Assembly (NCBI RefSeq): GCF_026343295.1
Contig: NZ_JAPELY010000005.1
Span: 186,001-250,000, forward strand
DNA from: Streptomyces sp. NBC_00083
GTDB taxonomy: Bacteria > Actinomycetota > Actinomycetes > Streptomycetales > Streptomycetaceae
Direction: 5' to 3'
DNA: 64,000 bases
The notes under the pieces were generated by a model. It was not told the origin of the DNA, did not search any database, and saw nothing but the letters and a program-made list of their open reading frames with translations. The translations under genes and the position numbers were made by a program. How positions within the stretch are numbered: position 1 is the stretch's first letter; each line of letters opens with the position of its first letter. Shown piece after piece: positions 63,079 to 64,000 of the stretch.

Positions 63079-64000
63079 ATGAAAGGCACCACCATGCCGA
63101 AGAACGGCAGGGCGCCCGTACGGACCACGGCGGCCGTCGCCCCGGCCGCCCGCACCGAGCGGCCCGCCCCGGTGGCGAAGCCGGCCGGGACGCGGACGTT
63201 CGCGCCGACCGTCGGCCGGATCCCGGTGGTCGACGTGCGCCCCCGCGTCGACGACGGACGGCGGCCCGCCCGCGCCGTGCCCGGCGAGGTCTTCGAGGTC
63301 TCGGCGACCGTCTTCCGCGAGGGCCACGACGCCGTCGCCGCCAACGTCGTGCTCACCGACCCCGAGGGCAACACCGGCGAGTGGACCCCGATGCGGCTGC
63401 TCGCCCCCGGCACCGACCGCTACGCGGCCCGGGTCTGCGCCGACCGCGAGGGCGACTGGACCTACCGCGTCGAGGCGTGGAGCGACCCGGTGGCGACCTG
63501 GCGGCACGCCGCCGAGATCAAGATCCCGGCCGGCCAGGACATCGAACTGGTCCTGGAAGAAGGGGCGTTGCTCCTCGAACGCGCCGCCGACGCCTTCGAC
63601 ACCCGCGAGGCCACCCCGCTGGTCGCGGCCGCCCGCACCCTGCGGGACACCGCGCTGCCCGCGCAGGACCGGCTCGGCGCGGCGCTGCGGCCCATCGTGA
63701 CGGCGCTGCTCACCGCGCGCCCGGTGCGCGAACTGCTGACGGTGTCCGCCGAACACCCGCTGCGCGTGGACCGCGAGCGCGCCCTGTACGGCGCCTGGTA
63801 CGAGATGTTCCCGCGCTCCGAGGGCGCCGTGATCTCCACGGAGGCCGACGCCGACGGCCTGCTGCCCGCGCCGGTCGGCGGCACCCTGCGCACCGCGGCC
63901 GAGCGCCTCCACGCCATCGCCGGCATGGGCTTCGACGTGGTGTACCTGCCGCCGATCCACCCCATCGGCACCACCCACCGCAAGGGCCCCAACAACACGC
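63079..64000 (+). CDS. glgE: Alpha-1,4-glucan:maltose-1-phosphate maltosyltransferase GlgE (5' part)
   Basis: The frame runs off the window; 307 residues are visible. After a basic ~40-residue leader comes the GlgE N-terminal beta domain (GRIPVVDVRPRVDDGRRPARAVPGE) and helical insertion, then the start of the GH13 barrel: LYGAWYEMFPRSEG and GMGFDVVYLPPIHPIGTTHRKG are GlgE landmarks. It extends glycogen-like glucan from maltose-1-phosphate. ATG 63079 has GAGGAGG 9 nt upstream. A 76-bp gap separates it from the ParA-like gene. Confidence 0.93.
   Translation, partial: MKGTTMPKNGRAPVRTTAAVAPAARTERPAPVAKPAGTRTFAPTVGRIPVVDVRPRVDDGRRPARAVPGEVFEVSATVFREGHDAVAANVVLTDPEGNTGEWTPMRLLAPGTDRYAARVCADREGDWTYRVEAWSDPVATWRHAAEIKIPAGQDIELVLEEGALLLERAADAFDTREATPLVAAARTLRDTALPAQDRLGAALRPIVTALLTARPVRELLTVSAEHPLRVDRERALYGAWYEMFPRSEGAVISTEADADGLLPAPVGGTLRTAAERLHAIAGMGFDVVYLPPIHPIGTTHRKGPNNT

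Overview
This window reads as chromosomal DNA of a Streptomyces or a close relative. The base composition is very GC-rich with strong third-position GC, GTG starts and ATGA/GTGA stop-start overlaps are common, and the families present are typical of the genus: an AfsR/SARP regulator, DUF2690 XRE proteins, an AA10 LPMO with a DasR-like site, GlgE/GlgX, and STAS/anti-sigma/PP2C modules. No tRNA, rRNA, CRISPR, IS element or prophage was recognised.

Layout. 1-6072: a tight plus-strand operon for peptide uptake and probable D-amino-acid or N-acyl-amino-acid salvage (permease/ATPase fusion, second ATPase, M19 dipeptidase, M20 deacylase, GNAT, enolase-superfamily N-succinylamino acid racemase/OSBS). 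6246-13995: a tandem Mop protein, a SnoaL-like protein, a DrrAB-type exporter whose promoter carries 11-bp direct repeats, a convergent AfsR-like SARP, a cold-shock protein and small regulators. 14666-18690: a minus-strand GntR plus three-subunit flavin/iron-sulfur dehydrogenase set (HcnABC / D-hydroxyproline dehydrogenase type). 18808-22017: a Tat-lipoprotein DyP peroxidase with an altered GxxDG motif, divergent from a striking ECF sigma factor fused to a zinc anti-sigma-like motif, membrane segment and CAP domain. 22094-34812: a cobalamin cluster (riboswitch-cobN, cobG-cobH-cobIJ, cobK, cbiD, cobM-cobL). 35253-36122: a membrane-anchored chitin-type LPMO. 36652-40309: small and decaying genes (lipoprotein, zinc ribbon, WXG100-like, gene remnants, VapBC). 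40396-43673: a DHA2 exporter, an SH3 protein and an XRE regulator. 44648-64000: two divergent operons around a promoter with a 13-bp perfect inverted repeat.

The minus-strand arm (49677 to 43680) encodes two MFS exporters (one frameshifted), a VioB-type ferritin-like protein, a DJ-1 protein and an aldo-keto reductase. The plus-strand arm (49911 onwards) is an unbroken 15-gene co-directional run: DJ-1, ABM-VOC fusion, GMC oxidoreductase, SnoaL, DJ-1, SnoaL, LtrA, AGE-family epimerase, STAS, GlgX, STAS, anti-sigma kinase, receiver-PP2C, ParA-like ATPase, then GlgE cut by the window edge. This places a redox/small-molecule gene set, alpha-glucan enzymes and a full partner-switching module in one transcription direction. 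It is the best candidate here for an undescribed integrated system.

A dispersed composite repeat with a CTGGGGCGGAGCCCCAG hairpin fills six intergenic regions (7.3, 14.0-14.7, 17.3, 26.1-26.7, 32.2-32.7, 36.1-36.6 kb). Other cis-elements include a cobalamin riboswitch, a DasR-like site, several perfect palindromes and strong hairpin terminators. All functional calls rest on motif recognition by eye; nothing was searched or computed.
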